Origin: Flavobacteriia bacterium
GTDB lineage: Bacteria; Bacteroidota; Bacteroidia; Flavobacteriales_D; Crocinitomicaceae
Length of the DNA: 54,975 nt
NCBI GenBank assembly: GCA_947462925.1
Contig: CANHQP010000023.1
Span: 1 to 54,975, forward strand
Reading direction: 5' to 3'
The translations under genes and the position numbers were made by a program. Positions 43,102 through 52,770 of the stretch are shown in pieces. Position 1 is the first letter of the stretch, and each line of letters starts with the position of its first letter. The notes under the pieces were generated by a model. The model did not search any database and was not told the DNA's origin. It saw only the letters and a program-made list of their open reading frames with translations.

Positions 43102-45630
43102 ATGAAGAACATTTATTTAAGTATCGCTTCACTTTTTGTTTGCTCACTATTGAGCGCTCAAGAGGCATTCTGGACACCAACTAACTATAAAGGTGCATTT
43201 CCAGTAACTGACAACACAAGTGCAACAGATTGGACAAGTGGATGGTCAAATTTTGATCCTGAAAACACAGTATATCCTGCAACGTCAACAACTGTGTCAG
43301 CTGACATCACCAGCAGTGTAACTTGGAGTGGTGTTATCTTATTGCAGAATAAAATATATGTAAAAAACAATGCCACACTAACTATTTTGCCGGGAACGAT
43401 TATTCGTGGTGATAAATTGACTCAAGGAACTTTAATCATTACTAGAGGAGCAAAAATTATCGCAAATGGAACTGTTTCAGATCCTATTGTATTTACTTCA
43501 AATGAATCAGAAGGAAACAGAAGCGAAGGAGATTGGGGAGGTTTGGTACTTTTAGGTTTGGCAAGAAATAACCAACCTGGAGGTGTTGCCAATATCGAAG
43601 GAATTGCACCTACAACAGATACTCAATTTGGTGGTAATTTTGACGACGACAATTCTGGTAGTTTAAGATATGTTAGGGTTGAATTTGCTGGAATTCCCTT
43701 GCAACCAAACAAAGAAATCAACGGAATTACTTTTGGATCTGTAGGTTCAGGTACTTCAGTAGATTATTGTCAAGTTTCATTTTCAGGCGATGATTCTTTT
43801 GAATGGTTTGGAGGAACAGTAAATTGCAAACACTTAATCGCTTACAGAGGTCTAGATGATGATTTTGATACAGATTTTGGATATAGAGGAAAAGTACAAT
43901 TTGGATTAATTATCCGCGACAAGGACCTTTCTGATGCTGCTGGAGATTCTAACTCTTTTGAATCAGACAATGATGCGACAGGTTCTAATGCTCAACCATT
44001 AACCGCTGCAATTTTCTCAAACATTACTACTGTTGGTCCAAAAGGAAATGGTTCAATTTCTCTACCTACAGGTGAAAAATTTGAAAAAGCATTCAGAATT
44101 AGAAGAAATACATCTATTTCGATATTTAATTCATTAGTATCAGGTTGGGAAAAAGGACTTTCAATTGAAGGTACTTCAACTGAAGACAATTTAACAGGCG
44201 ATACAATGTACTTCGCAAATAATGAATTAGTAAATCTTCCTGTAGGAGCTAATGCAGTAACTGCAGCAAGTTCGTTTTACTCTACTTTCTTTGGTTTAGA
44301 AAATAATGATTCTACCAAAACAATTGCTCAAATTAACTGGGTTAATTTATTCCCAAATTTAGGAACTACTCCTGATGCGAGATTAAATGCAGGTTCTTTG
44401 GCAGCTTCTGGAGCAGATTTTACAAATTCAAAATTTTATAATCTAGAGGCACCAACTGCTAATGCAACAGTAACATACTGTCAAGGTGAAAATGCTTCTG
44501 CCCTTTCTGCTACTGGTGAAGTAGGTAATACCTTCAAATGGTATACACAAGCATCAGGCGGAACCGCTGTAACAGTAGCTCCTGTTCCAAGTACCAATGC
44601 AGCTGGAACTTACACTTACTACGTTTCTCAAAATAACAGTTTAGGTGATGAAAGCCCAAGAACAATGATTACTGTTATTGTAAATGCATTGCCTGCAACA
44701 CCAACAATTTCTGCAAATGGAGCAACTTCATTTTGTACAGGTGGTTCAGTTACATTGAGTTCAAGTGCAACAACAGGAAATACTTGGTCAAATTCACTTT
44801 CTACACAAGACATTGTAGTAACAACAACTGGTTCGTACACTGTAACTGTTACAAATTCAAACGGATGTACTGCAACTTCAAATTCAGTGAACGTTAGTGT
44901 AAGTAATTCGCCAGTACCAACAATTGGTTCTACAGCAACTTCAGCATGTGAAGGAGAAACAATAACATTGACTTCAAGCACGGCAGACACTTATTTGTGG
45001 TCAAATGGAGCGATAACTCAGACAATTGATGTAACAGCAAACGGAACATTCACTGTTGTTACTACTAATACAGATGCTTGTAACGGTGTTGGAACTTCTG
45101 CACCAATCACTTTAACTTTTGGATCTGTTCCAACTGCAACAGCTTCGTTCACTACATCTGGAACAGTTGTAACTTTCAATAACACTTCAACAGGAGCAAC
45201 TTCTTATTCTTGGGATTTTGGTGACCAAACAAATTCATCAGCTTCCAATCCAGTTCATGCTTTTGCCGGTAATGGAACTTATACTGTTATTCTTACAGCA
45301 ACGAATGGAAATTGTTCTGATACAACAGAATTGACAGTAGTTTTATCCGTTGGAATTGAAGAATTAGAGACAATTGGTCAAGCAATCCTTTATCCAAACC
45401 CAGCACAAAATGAAGTTAATGTTGGTGTTTATCTGAATGAAACAACAGAAGTTTCAATCAATATCTATGATGTAACAGGTAAATTGGTTGCAGAAGGATA
45501 TAATGGATTGATGAATTCAGGAGAAAACATTGTAAAATTGAATACAAGTGATTTAACATCTGGATTATATTCAACAATCATTACAACTGGTAAATCTGTT
45601 AAAAACATGAGATTGATTTTGACGAAATAG
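43102..45630 (+). CDS. Secreted beta-helix/PKD protein with T9SS sorting domain
   Basis: 842 residues. Signal peptide (1-19, SLLSAQ). Residues about 50-420 form a right-handed beta-helix-like region (NATLTILPGTIIRGDK, GDWGGLVLLG, then repeated DDNSGSLRYVRVEFAG-type coils). Residues about 455-690 are repeated Ig-like modules with conserved Cys and TWSN/LWSNG motifs; a PKD domain follows (about 695-765, YSWDFGDQTNSSASNP); the last 75 residues (from ILYPNPAQNEVNVGV) are the T9SS type A domain. It is probably surface-exposed or released and paired with the TonB receptor 140 bp upstream. No catalytic residues could be assigned. Confidence 0.82.
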   Translation: MKNIYLSIASLFVCSLLSAQEAFWTPTNYKGAFPVTDNTSATDWTSGWSNFDPENTVYPATSTTVSADITSSVTWSGVILLQNKIYVKNNATLTILPGTIIRGDKLTQGTLIITRGAKIIANGTVSDPIVFTSNESEGNRSEGDWGGLVLLGLARNNQPGGVANIEGIAPTTDTQFGGNFDDDNSGSLRYVRVEFAGIPLQPNKEINGITFGSVGSGTSVDYCQVSFSGDDSFEWFGGTVNCKHLIAYRGLDDDFDTDFGYRGKVQFGLIIRDKDLSDAAGDSNSFESDNDATGSNAQPLTAAIFSNITTVGPKGNGSISLPTGEKFEKAFRIRRNTSISIFNSLVSGWEKGLSIEGTSTEDNLTGDTMYFANNELVNLPVGANAVTAASSFYSTFFGLENNDSTKTIAQINWVNLFPNLGTTPDARLNAGSLAASGADFTNSKFYNLEAPTANATVTYCQGENASALSATGEVGNTFKWYTQASGGTAVTVAPVPSTNAAGTYTYYVSQNNSLGDESPRTMITVIVNALPATPTISANGATSFCTGGSVTLSSSATTGNTWSNSLSTQDIVVTTTGSYTVTVTNSNGCTATSNSVNVSVSNSPVPTIGSTATSACEGETITLTSSTADTYLWSNGAITQTIDVTANGTFTVVTTNTDACNGVGTSAPITLTFGSVPTATASFTTSGTVVTFNNTSTGATSYSWDFGDQTNSSASNPVHAFAGNGTYTVILTATNGNCSDTTELTVVLSVGIEELETIGQAILYPNPAQNEVNVGVYLNETTEVSINIYDVTGKLVAEGYNGLMNSGENIVKLNTSDLTSGLYSTIITTGKSVKNMRLILTK

Positions 45631-45652
45631 TCAAATAAGAATATTCATAATG

Positions 45653-45680
45653 AAAAGACCATTCTTTCGAATGGTCTTTT
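45653..45680 (+). terminator. Terminator after the beta-helix/PKD gene
   Basis: Twelve-base arms AAAAGACCATTC and GAATGGTCTTTT around TTTC, running into a long T tract, 22 bp beyond the stop codon. Confidence 0.9.
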
Positions 45681-45790
45681 TTTTTTGAATAGAATAACCA
45701 AAATTCCGTTTAATCAATAATTCATCATTTTTTATTTTCGTGAATCTAAATTAAGTAGGTTTGTTATTCAATTCTTTAATTTGAGAAAGC

Positions 45791-47911
45791 ATGAATAAGA
45801 TCCTTGCACTACTTTCGCTCTTTGTTTGGACCAATTATCTTTTTTGTCAAGAAGTTCATTTTGATCGATGCGGCCTTCAGAATTACCTTCAACAATTGGA
45901 AAAATCTTACCCAAACTGTAAGAACGAAATACAATTGAAATACAATTCAGTAGTTCAAAACATTGGGAAAAATATAAAGCCCAAAACAACTATTATTTTG
46001 CCAATTGTCGTTCATGTATTGCATGAAGGTGGAAATGAGAATATTTCAGACCTGCAGATTTACAACATGATTTCGGTGCTCAATCAAAATTTTAGAAAAC
46101 AAAACGAAGACACGGTCGATATTATATCAGAATTTGAAGGAATAGCCACCGATGCTAATATTGAGTTTAGGCTTGCAAAAATAGATCCAGAAGGTAACTA
46201 TACCAATGGAATAGATAGAATTTACAGTCATTTGACAAACAATGCCGATTTGAATTCTAGAATTAATGCCTGGGACACAGAAAAATACATCAATATTTGG
46301 ACAAGTAAATCTCTTGCATTTAATGGCGTTGCAGCATTTACTACACTTCCATATGATTTTCAAACACCCAAATGTCAAATTGGAATTTCCATTTTACACT
46401 CCTATGTTGGTGATATAGGAACTGGAAATCCAGCTGTTGCACGAATAATTGTTCATGAAATGGGACATTTTCTTGGGCTGTTACATCCAAACCACGACCA
46501 GCTAGAAATGGATCAATGTGGAGATGATGGATTGTCAGACACTCCTGAAACAAAAGGGTTTTCAAGTTGTCCTACAATACCAGCAATAGCAGCTATATGT
46601 AACACGGGAATCATTGAAAATTACCAAAATTTCATGGAATTTTCCTATTGTCAACGAATGTTTACTTTAGATCAAGTAAATCTTATACATTCAGTTTTAC
46701 TGGACCCAAATTTGGGAAGAAATCAACTATCAAGCACAGCAAATTTATCTGAAACAGGTGTTTTTTTTGACCCTCCTCCAATTGGCAATCCGAAAGCAGC
46801 TTTTGTTACAAGTAATAGATTTGTTTGTGAAGGAGATAATGTGCAATTTTTCGATCAATCATTTAATGCTGTAGTCAACAACCGAACTTGGTATTTCACT
46901 GACGGAACACCGGCGATTTCAACAGACCAAAACCCAACTGTTACCTTTTCTGGACTGGGGTGGAAAAAAGTTAAACTAGTGGTTGCGAATTCAAGTGGAA
47001 TTGATAGTATTATTCAATGGAAGTCTGTCCATATTTCTCAAAACTGGGCAGATCAAACTGGTCCATTTGACTCAAATTTTGATACGCCAACAATTTCGTG
47101 GCTAATCGAAAACCCTGGAGAAAATGAATCTTCATGGAGTCAAAACAATATCCAAGGATACAGTAATTCAGGATGCATGAAACTGAATAATTTCAAAGAC
47201 ACCATTGGAACACCGTTTTGTACAAACAATCATTTCTATAACTTTCAACTTGGAGGTAATAAAGACGCCTTAATTTCGCCATCAATTGATTTATCTACTT
47301 CTACAAATTTAAATCTCTCTTTTAATTATGCTTATGCTTCGAATACTGACAATCCTGATGAACTAGTTGAAGCTTTAAAAATTTATACATCTAGAAATTG
47401 TGGTAAGACATGGGTTTTAAAATCTAGTATTTCAGGACTAGATCTATTAAGTGCTACAAGCATCGCCAATAGTCCCTTTATTCCGTCTAATAATCAGGAA
47501 TGGAAAAATTTCAGTTTGCCATATATTTCAAATGCCTTAGACACAAAAACCAGAATTAAATTTGAATTTAATTCCTCTGATTATTCCAATAACTTCTATT
47601 TTGACAATTTTTCGCTCACTGGCACTTTGAATACCAAATTGAATCAAATTTCCAAAATGAACGTCAAAGTATTTCCTAATCCATCGACCAATGGAAATGT
47701 TATAGCGATATCCTATGAAGCAAATGAATCACCATTATCATTCATATTATTAGACCCAAGAGGAAAAAGAATATCTGAAGAAATTAATTATTCAACCAAT
47801 CAAGATGTTCTGCATTATTTAAAACTACCTGAGTCACTTGCAAGTGGAATCTATTATTTAAATATTTCGCAAAATGAACATCAAATGGTAAAGAAAGTTG
47901 TTATTCAATAA
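45791..47911 (+). CDS. Secreted M43 (pappalysin-like) metalloprotease, first of a tandem pair
   Basis: Zinc endopeptidase of the metzincin family M43, 706 residues. A signal peptide (about 1-20) precedes the catalytic domain (about 60-315) with the zinc motif HEMGHFLGLLH and the Met-turn YQNFMEFSYC; DDGLSDTPETKGF between them is typical of cytophagalysin-type enzymes. A PKD-like domain (about 335-415, RTWYFTDGTPAISTDQNPTV), a jelly-roll/MAM-like region (about 430-615) and a T9SS type A domain (from MNVKVFPNPSTNG) follow. It should be exported and digest extracellular protein. Its neighbour at 48.3 kb is a close paralogue with the same domain order. Confidence 0.9.
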   Translation: MNKILALLSLFVWTNYLFCQEVHFDRCGLQNYLQQLEKSYPNCKNEIQLKYNSVVQNIGKNIKPKTTIILPIVVHVLHEGGNENISDLQIYNMISVLNQNFRKQNEDTVDIISEFEGIATDANIEFRLAKIDPEGNYTNGIDRIYSHLTNNADLNSRINAWDTEKYINIWTSKSLAFNGVAAFTTLPYDFQTPKCQIGISILHSYVGDIGTGNPAVARIIVHEMGHFLGLLHPNHDQLEMDQCGDDGLSDTPETKGFSSCPTIPAIAAICNTGIIENYQNFMEFSYCQRMFTLDQVNLIHSVLLDPNLGRNQLSSTANLSETGVFFDPPPIGNPKAAFVTSNRFVCEGDNVQFFDQSFNAVVNNRTWYFTDGTPAISTDQNPTVTFSGLGWKKVKLVVANSSGIDSIIQWKSVHISQNWADQTGPFDSNFDTPTISWLIENPGENESSWSQNNIQGYSNSGCMKLNNFKDTIGTPFCTNNHFYNFQLGGNKDALISPSIDLSTSTNLNLSFNYAYASNTDNPDELVEALKIYTSRNCGKTWVLKSSISGLDLLSATSIANSPFIPSNNQEWKNFSLPYISNALDTKTRIKFEFNSSDYSNNFYFDNFSLTGTLNTKLNQISKMNVKVFPNPSTNGNVIAISYEANESPLSFILLDPRGKRISEEINYSTNQDVLHYLKLPESLASGIYYLNISQNEHQMVKKVVIQ

Positions 47912-48317
47912 ATCTTTACAAGCTAAAAAGAGTACTTTATCCCTTCAAAATGACACTTAAATAAATAGCCTATTTTAAAACCATCATTGTTTATACCTTT
48001 TCACTAGGTTTGAAAACGAAATGAAAGAAAATACAAAAAATATAAAAAAATTTACTGAGGTGCTCAGCCAGCACAAAAGTCAAATTTGTCATTTTTTCGA
48101 CTTTTCAACTTTCTCGATTATTGAATTGATTTTCAACAAAAAAAATCCAGCCCAAACGAACTTCAATTCTCTATATTGCTTCGTTTTTCTTATTCCAAAA
48201 AAAATGAGGTACTACACTAAACCACCTCCAGAAATTGTGTAGAAAATAAAAATTAATACCTTTAACCCAAAATGTCTTTTATAATTTGCTAACTTTGTAT
48301 GAACTAATTATTATAAA
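47912..48317. other. Intergenic region between the two M43 protease genes
   Basis: About 400 bp, AT-rich, no terminator visible after the first protease. It contains a 73-codon reading frame (48021-48242) without recognisable features, preceded by TAGGTTTG (48005-48012), and a good -7 element for the second protease (48290-48297). I do not support the short frame as a gene. Confidence 0.4.
48290..48297 (+). promoter_or_regulatory. -7 element of the second M43 protease gene
   Basis: TAACTTTG matches TAnnTTTG and lies 20 bases before the ATG at 48318; no TTG is found at the expected -33 distance. It suggests that the second protease is transcribed independently of the first. Confidence 0.4.
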
Positions 48318-50450
48318 ATGAAACTAAAATTCAACTCATTTTTATTTGTGTTAGCTTTAGGGTGTTCTGTTTCTATGAATGCACAGGAGAATCACTTTAA
48401 CTGTGGACACAACAAAAGAACACAAGAAATGTGGGCACAAGACCCGCAAATGAAAGCTGACTACGATCAACTTGTAGCTAGTGCTCGTCAGAACAAAGGA
48501 ACTGGAGCTCAAGCAAAAACAACTTACATTATTCCATTGGTTTTCCACATTATTCATGAATATGGAACTGAAAACATTTTGGATTCACAAGTCTATGACC
48601 AAGTAGCTGTTTTAAATCGTGATTACCGCAAACAAAATGCTGATATCTCAGAATTAGTTGCAGGCTATGATACACTTGCTGCAGATGTGAATATTGAGTT
48701 CAGATTGGCGACAATCGACCCATATGGAAATTGTACTAATGGAATTGAGCATATCTATTCTCATGAAACAAACAATGGTGATGATTACGCTAAACATAAC
48801 CAATGGCAGAGATCTAGATATCTAAATATCTGGGTAGTAAGATCAATGCGTGATGGAGTTGCTGGATATGCTTATTATCCTTCTGCAACTGAGGGTTCGT
48901 TTTTCTTCGCTGATGGAATCATTATTTTGAATGGTTATATTGGAAGAATTGGAACTGGAAATGAAAATGGATCAAGAGCATTGACACATGAAATTGGACA
49001 CTATTTAGGATTGGCTCACCCTTGGGGAAATACAAATGATCCAGGAGTTGCATGTGGAGATGATGGAATCGACGATACGCCTGAAACAAAAGGATTCAAT
49101 TTCTGCCCTCAGACTTTAGCTCAAGCGACAGTTTGTAATCCTCCGGTAGTTGAAAATTACCAAAATTACATGGATTACTCTTATTGTTCAGTAATGTTCT
49201 CTAAAGATCAGGCTGATTTCATGAGAAATACATTGATTGTTGAAACTGCAAACAGAAGTAATTTATGGAAAGATACTAACTTAATGATGACTGGTGCTTT
49301 AGCAAATCCCGCTCCACTTTGTACTCCGGTAGCTGATTTCAGTGTAAGCAACAAATTTGTTTGTGAAGGTGATGCTGTTACTTTCAAAGATGTATCATGG
49401 AACGCTGCCGTAGATTCAAGAGTATGGTACTTTGCGGATGGAACTCCTTCTACTTCAACTTCAGCAACTCCCTCAGTTACGTTCTCTGGAATTGGATGGA
49501 AAAAAGTAAAATTAGTTGTTACTAACGCAACAGGTACTGATAGCACTGTTCGTTGGGAAACTGTTCATGTATCTCAAAACTGGGCTGATAAAGTTGGACC
49601 TTACACAGAAAGTTTTGAATCAGGAAATGTTGTTTCTTGGTTGATTGATAATCCAGAAGACAATTATGCTAAATGGCAATTTTCTTCTTCTAACGGAAAA
49701 GGAAACTCTAAGTGTATGAAATTAAACAACTACAGAGATGTTTCTGATGCTCAAATGTTTACTGATACTTATTTCTACAACTTCCGTTTAGGAGGTAACA
49801 AGGATGCCTTAATTACACCTTCTTATGACTTGTCAACTACAACTGGTTCTGAGTTGATTTTTGATTACGCTTATGCTACAAATGGAGCTACTTTAGCTGA
49901 TATCACAGAATCTTTGAGAATTTATGTTTCTAAAAACTGTGGTAAAACTTGGTCTTTGAAAGAAACTTTGGCAACAACAGATTTGTTGACTGCAGGAAAT
50001 TCAACTGGAATTGACTTCAAACCAACAGCTGACAATTTATGGAAAACAGCTACTGTTTCTGTACCAGGAAACTCAACAGACACAAGAACTCGTTTCAAAT
50101 TTGAATTTGTTTCTTCAGATGTATCAAACAATGTTTATATTGATAACATCCGTGTAACAGGTGTATTATCAATAGCTGAAAATCCGTTGAATGCAATGGA
50201 CTTGACAGTTTATCCAAATCCAACAAATTCTAACAATGGAATTTCAATCAACTATGTTGCTAACGAAAACCCAGTAGAATTCCAATTGATGGATCTTCAA
50301 GGAAAAGTGATTACCACTGAAACTAACAAATCTGCAAATTCTGAAGTAACACATAAACTTGAATTATCAAGTCCATTGGCTTCAGGATGCTACTATTTGA
50401 AAGTTAGCCAAGGTGAATTTAACATGACTAAAAAAGTGGTTATTCTTTAA
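48318..50450 (+). CDS. Secreted M43 (pappalysin-like) metalloprotease, second of a tandem pair
   Basis: 710 residues with the same layout as the preceding gene: signal peptide (about 1-22, SMNAQ), M43 catalytic domain with HEIGHYLGLAH and Met-turn YQNYMDYSYC, a PKD-like domain (RVWYFADGTPSTSTSATPSV), a jelly-roll/MAM-like region and a T9SS type A sorting domain (from MDLTVYPNPTNSN). Many segments align directly with the first copy (for example FRKQN/YRKQN, NIEFRLA, VCEGD, HVSQNWAD, KCMKLNN). Its codon use is richer in G/C-ending codons, fitting stronger expression. A strong terminator follows. Confidence 0.9.
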   Translation: MKLKFNSFLFVLALGCSVSMNAQENHFNCGHNKRTQEMWAQDPQMKADYDQLVASARQNKGTGAQAKTTYIIPLVFHIIHEYGTENILDSQVYDQVAVLNRDYRKQNADISELVAGYDTLAADVNIEFRLATIDPYGNCTNGIEHIYSHETNNGDDYAKHNQWQRSRYLNIWVVRSMRDGVAGYAYYPSATEGSFFFADGIIILNGYIGRIGTGNENGSRALTHEIGHYLGLAHPWGNTNDPGVACGDDGIDDTPETKGFNFCPQTLAQATVCNPPVVENYQNYMDYSYCSVMFSKDQADFMRNTLIVETANRSNLWKDTNLMMTGALANPAPLCTPVADFSVSNKFVCEGDAVTFKDVSWNAAVDSRVWYFADGTPSTSTSATPSVTFSGIGWKKVKLVVTNATGTDSTVRWETVHVSQNWADKVGPYTESFESGNVVSWLIDNPEDNYAKWQFSSSNGKGNSKCMKLNNYRDVSDAQMFTDTYFYNFRLGGNKDALITPSYDLSTTTGSELIFDYAYATNGATLADITESLRIYVSKNCGKTWSLKETLATTDLLTAGNSTGIDFKPTADNLWKTATVSVPGNSTDTRTRFKFEFVSSDVSNNVYIDNIRVTGVLSIAENPLNAMDLTVYPNPTNSNNGISINYVANENPVEFQLMDLQGKVITTETNKSANSEVTHKLELSSPLASGCYYLKVSQGEFNMTKKVVIL

Positions 50451-50470
50451 TCTCTTTTGAAAATTATTGA

Positions 50471-50495
50471 AAGGACTGATTTTGAATCAGTCCTT
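50471..50495 (+). terminator. Terminator after the second M43 protease
   Basis: Eleven-base arms AAGGACTGATT and AATCAGTCCTT with a TTG loop, followed by a T tract, 20 bp after the stop codon. Confidence 0.9.
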
Positions 50496-50563
50496 TTTTT
50501 TGTGCTAAAAAAATAGGTTTTCAAATCTTCCAAAAGATTATACATTTTTATAACACTAGAAAG

Positions 50564-50594
50564 TTGGTCAGGAGGAAAAAAAAAACCAAATTTG
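50564..50594 (+). promoter_or_regulatory. Probable promoter of the serC gene cluster
   Basis: TTG (50564-50566), a 20-base spacer and CAAATTTG (50587-50594), one base off the -7 consensus. It lies about 48 bp before the serC ATG and after a strong terminator, so it is the likely start of the serine cluster. Confidence 0.5.
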
Positions 50595-50642
50595 TAAACC
50601 GTAAACTAGTGAGTTACAAAACTCATTTTTAAAAGATCAAAT

Positions 50643-51710
50643 ATGAAACATAATTTTGGTGCTGGACCTTGTATTTTACCACAAGATGTCTTTAAACAAG
50701 CTGCAGAAGCAGTGCTTGATTTCAATGGACTTTCAATTTTAGAAGTATCTCACCGCCATAAAGATTATGTGGCCGTTATGGATGAAGCGTTAGATTTAGT
50801 TAAAAAAGCACTGAATGTTCCTGAAGGATATTCTGTTGCCTACCTTCAAGGAGGTGCGACGCTTGGTTTTACCATTGCTGCTTTAAACATGATGCGTGAT
50901 TCAAAAAAAGCTGCTTACTTGAACACTGGAACTTGGGCTTCTGGCGCAATTAAGGAAGCTAAAAAAGTTGGAATCGATGCACAAGTGTTGGCTTCATCGG
51001 AAGACAAACAATTCAGTTACATTCCTAAAAATTATGCAATTCCTGAAGGATTGGATTATTTCCACTATACTTCTAACAATACCATTTACGGAACTCAGTT
51101 TCACGAAATTCCAAAAACAAGTTTACCATTGGTTTGCGATATGTCATCAGACATTTTTTCTAAAGAAATCAATGTTGCCGATTTTGACTTGATTTATGCT
51201 GGAGCTCAAAAAAATCTTGGACCTGCTGGTGCAACATTATACATTGTAAAAGATTCGGTTTTAGGAAAATCTACTTCGCCTTTCATGCCAACCTATTTGG
51301 ATTTGAAACAGCATGTTGAAAAAGAATCAATGTTAAATACACCTCCTGTATTTTCAGTTTACGTAGCGATGTTAAACTTGCGTGATTTATTGAAAAATGG
51401 CGGAGTAAAAGCAAAAGAATTAGAAAACATTGCGAAAGGAAACCTATTATACAACGAAATTGATACAAATCCATTGTTCGTTGGAAATGTAGCCCAAGAA
51501 GATCGTTCAAATATGAATGTTACTTTCAAATTAACGGACGAGACTTTGTCTGAAAAATTTGATGCTGCATGGAAAGGTGCTGGAATCGTTGGACTTCCTG
51601 GTCACAGATCAGTTGGAGGATATAGAGCTTCCATGTACAATGCATTGCCATTGTCAAGTGTCCAAGTTTTGGTAGATGTGATGAAGGAATTTACTAGAAC
51701 AAACGGGTAA
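50643..51710 (+). CDS. serC: 3-phosphoserine/phosphohydroxythreonine aminotransferase
   Basis: PLP-dependent transaminase that converts 3-phosphohydroxypyruvate and glutamate to phosphoserine, 355 residues, normal length. The start HNFGAGPCILP, the phosphate/PLP-binding LQGGATLGF and the PLP lysine K190 in YAGAQKNLGPAGATL identify it; GLPGHRSVGGYRASMYNALP near the end is diagnostic of SerC. It also fits the 4-phosphohydroxythreonine step of PLP synthesis. It is followed by serA, a DUF1015 gene and a PLP-homeostasis gene, with a heptamer repeat array in the serC-serA gap. Confidence 0.97.
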   Translation: MKHNFGAGPCILPQDVFKQAAEAVLDFNGLSILEVSHRHKDYVAVMDEALDLVKKALNVPEGYSVAYLQGGATLGFTIAALNMMRDSKKAAYLNTGTWASGAIKEAKKVGIDAQVLASSEDKQFSYIPKNYAIPEGLDYFHYTSNNTIYGTQFHEIPKTSLPLVCDMSSDIFSKEINVADFDLIYAGAQKNLGPAGATLYIVKDSVLGKSTSPFMPTYLDLKQHVEKESMLNTPPVFSVYVAMLNLRDLLKNGGVKAKELENIAKGNLLYNEIDTNPLFVGNVAQEDRSNMNVTFKLTDETLSEKFDAAWKGAGIVGLPGHRSVGGYRASMYNALPLSSVQVLVDVMKEFTRTNG

Positions 51711-51711
51711 T

Positions 51712-51760
51712 TTAGATATTAGACGAAAGACATTAGAATGAAGACATTAGATTTTAGATT
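51712..51760 (+). repeat. Degenerate 7-bp tandem repeat array between serC and serA
   Basis: Seven consecutive heptamers: TTAGATA, TTAGACG, AAAGACA, TTAGAAT, GAAGACA, TTAGATT, TTAGATT (consensus near TTAGACA). The spacing of TTAGA is exactly 7, 14, 14 and 7 bases. It begins just after the serC stop codon and ends 42 bp before the serA ATG. Confidence 0.7.
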
Positions 51761-51802
51761 GTTTTAATCTTTGGTCTTAAATTGAAAACTTATTTATTAA
51801 GT

Positions 51803-52762
51803 ATGAAAATATTAGCAAATGATGGTATTTCTGAAGAGGGAAAAATCGCTTTACAGAATGCTGGTTATACGGTTGTAACAGATAAAGTTGAACAAAGTGA
51901 TTTGGCAAAAGCTGTTAATGAAGAAAACTACGAAATTGTTTTGGTGAGAAGTGCCACAACAGTTCGCAAGGAAGTAATTGACGCTTGTCCAGGATTGAAA
52001 TTGATTGGCCGTGGTGGTGTTGGAATGGACAACATTGATGTTGCTTATGCTAGAGAAAACGGACGAACAGTAATCAACACGCCAGCATCTTCATCTCAAT
52101 CCGTTGCGGAATTGGTGATGGGACAATTGTTTTCATTATCGAGATTTTTGCCTGATTCATTCAAAAACATGGAAACAGGTGATTTCAATACTTTAAAGAA
52201 AAATTACGCCAAAGGAATTGAATTACGTGGAAAAACACTTGGGATCATTGGATTTGGAAGAATTGGACAATCTTTAGCTTCCTATGCTTTGGCTATCGGA
52301 ATGAAAGTGATTGCTGTAGGAAAAACCGAAGAAGAATGTGAAGTTGAATTGGCAGAAATCCCAGGATTTGGAACGCCAAAAGTGAAAATTCAAGTGATAA
52401 CTGATCTTGATTATTTACTGGCAAATGCAGATTTCATTTCATTGCATATTCCGAAGCAATCAGATGGAAGTGCTGTAATTACAGCATCTGAATTTGCAAA
52501 AATGAAAAAAGGTGTTCGTATAGCCAATGCAGCTCGCGGAGGTGTAATCAATGAAGACGATTTATTGGTTGCTTTAGAATCAGGTATTGTTGCTGGAATC
52601 GCCTTGGATGTTTATGAAAATGAGCCAAATCCAAGAAAAGATTTATTGAATCATCCAAAGATTGCTTGTACTCCGCATATTGGAGCAGCAACTTTGGAAG
52701 CACAAGATAGAATCGGTTTAGAATTAGCTAATTTGATTATCAAGCAGTTCGGAACTTTTTAA
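51803..52762 (+). CDS. serA: D-3-phosphoglycerate dehydrogenase, short form
   Basis: NAD-dependent oxidation of 3-phosphoglycerate to 3-phosphohydroxypyruvate, the first step of serine synthesis, 319 residues from the ATG at 51803 (an upstream TTG would add seven). The Rossmann motif GFGRIG is at 150-155; the substrate/catalytic segments NAARGGVINEDDL (arginine) and TPHIGAATLEAQ (histidine) are present. It lacks the C-terminal ACT regulatory domain of E. coli SerA, so serine feedback by that route is not expected. Placement next to serC supports the phosphoglycerate substrate over other 2-hydroxyacids. Confidence 0.9.
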   Translation: MKILANDGISEEGKIALQNAGYTVVTDKVEQSDLAKAVNEENYEIVLVRSATTVRKEVIDACPGLKLIGRGGVGMDNIDVAYARENGRTVINTPASSSQSVAELVMGQLFSLSRFLPDSFKNMETGDFNTLKKNYAKGIELRGKTLGIIGFGRIGQSLASYALAIGMKVIAVGKTEEECEVELAEIPGFGTPKVKIQVITDLDYLLANADFISLHIPKQSDGSAVITASEFAKMKKGVRIANAARGGVINEDDLLVALESGIVAGIALDVYENEPNPRKDLLNHPKIACTPHIGAATLEAQDRIGLELANLIIKQFGTF

Positions 52763-52770
52763 TATGTATT

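Noticed and set aside
44628..44990. Long antisense reading frame within the beta-helix/PKD gene
   Set aside because: It mirrors the repetitive Thr/Ser/Val codons of the sense gene and has no start signal or motif; typical shadow frame. The same applies to other antisense frames over the secreted-protein genes.
48021..48242. Small gene of 73 codons between the M43 proteases
   Set aside because: It has a -7-like TAGGTTTG upstream, but its composition is that of AT-rich spacer, with no signal peptide, helix or recognisable motif, and nothing to compare it with.
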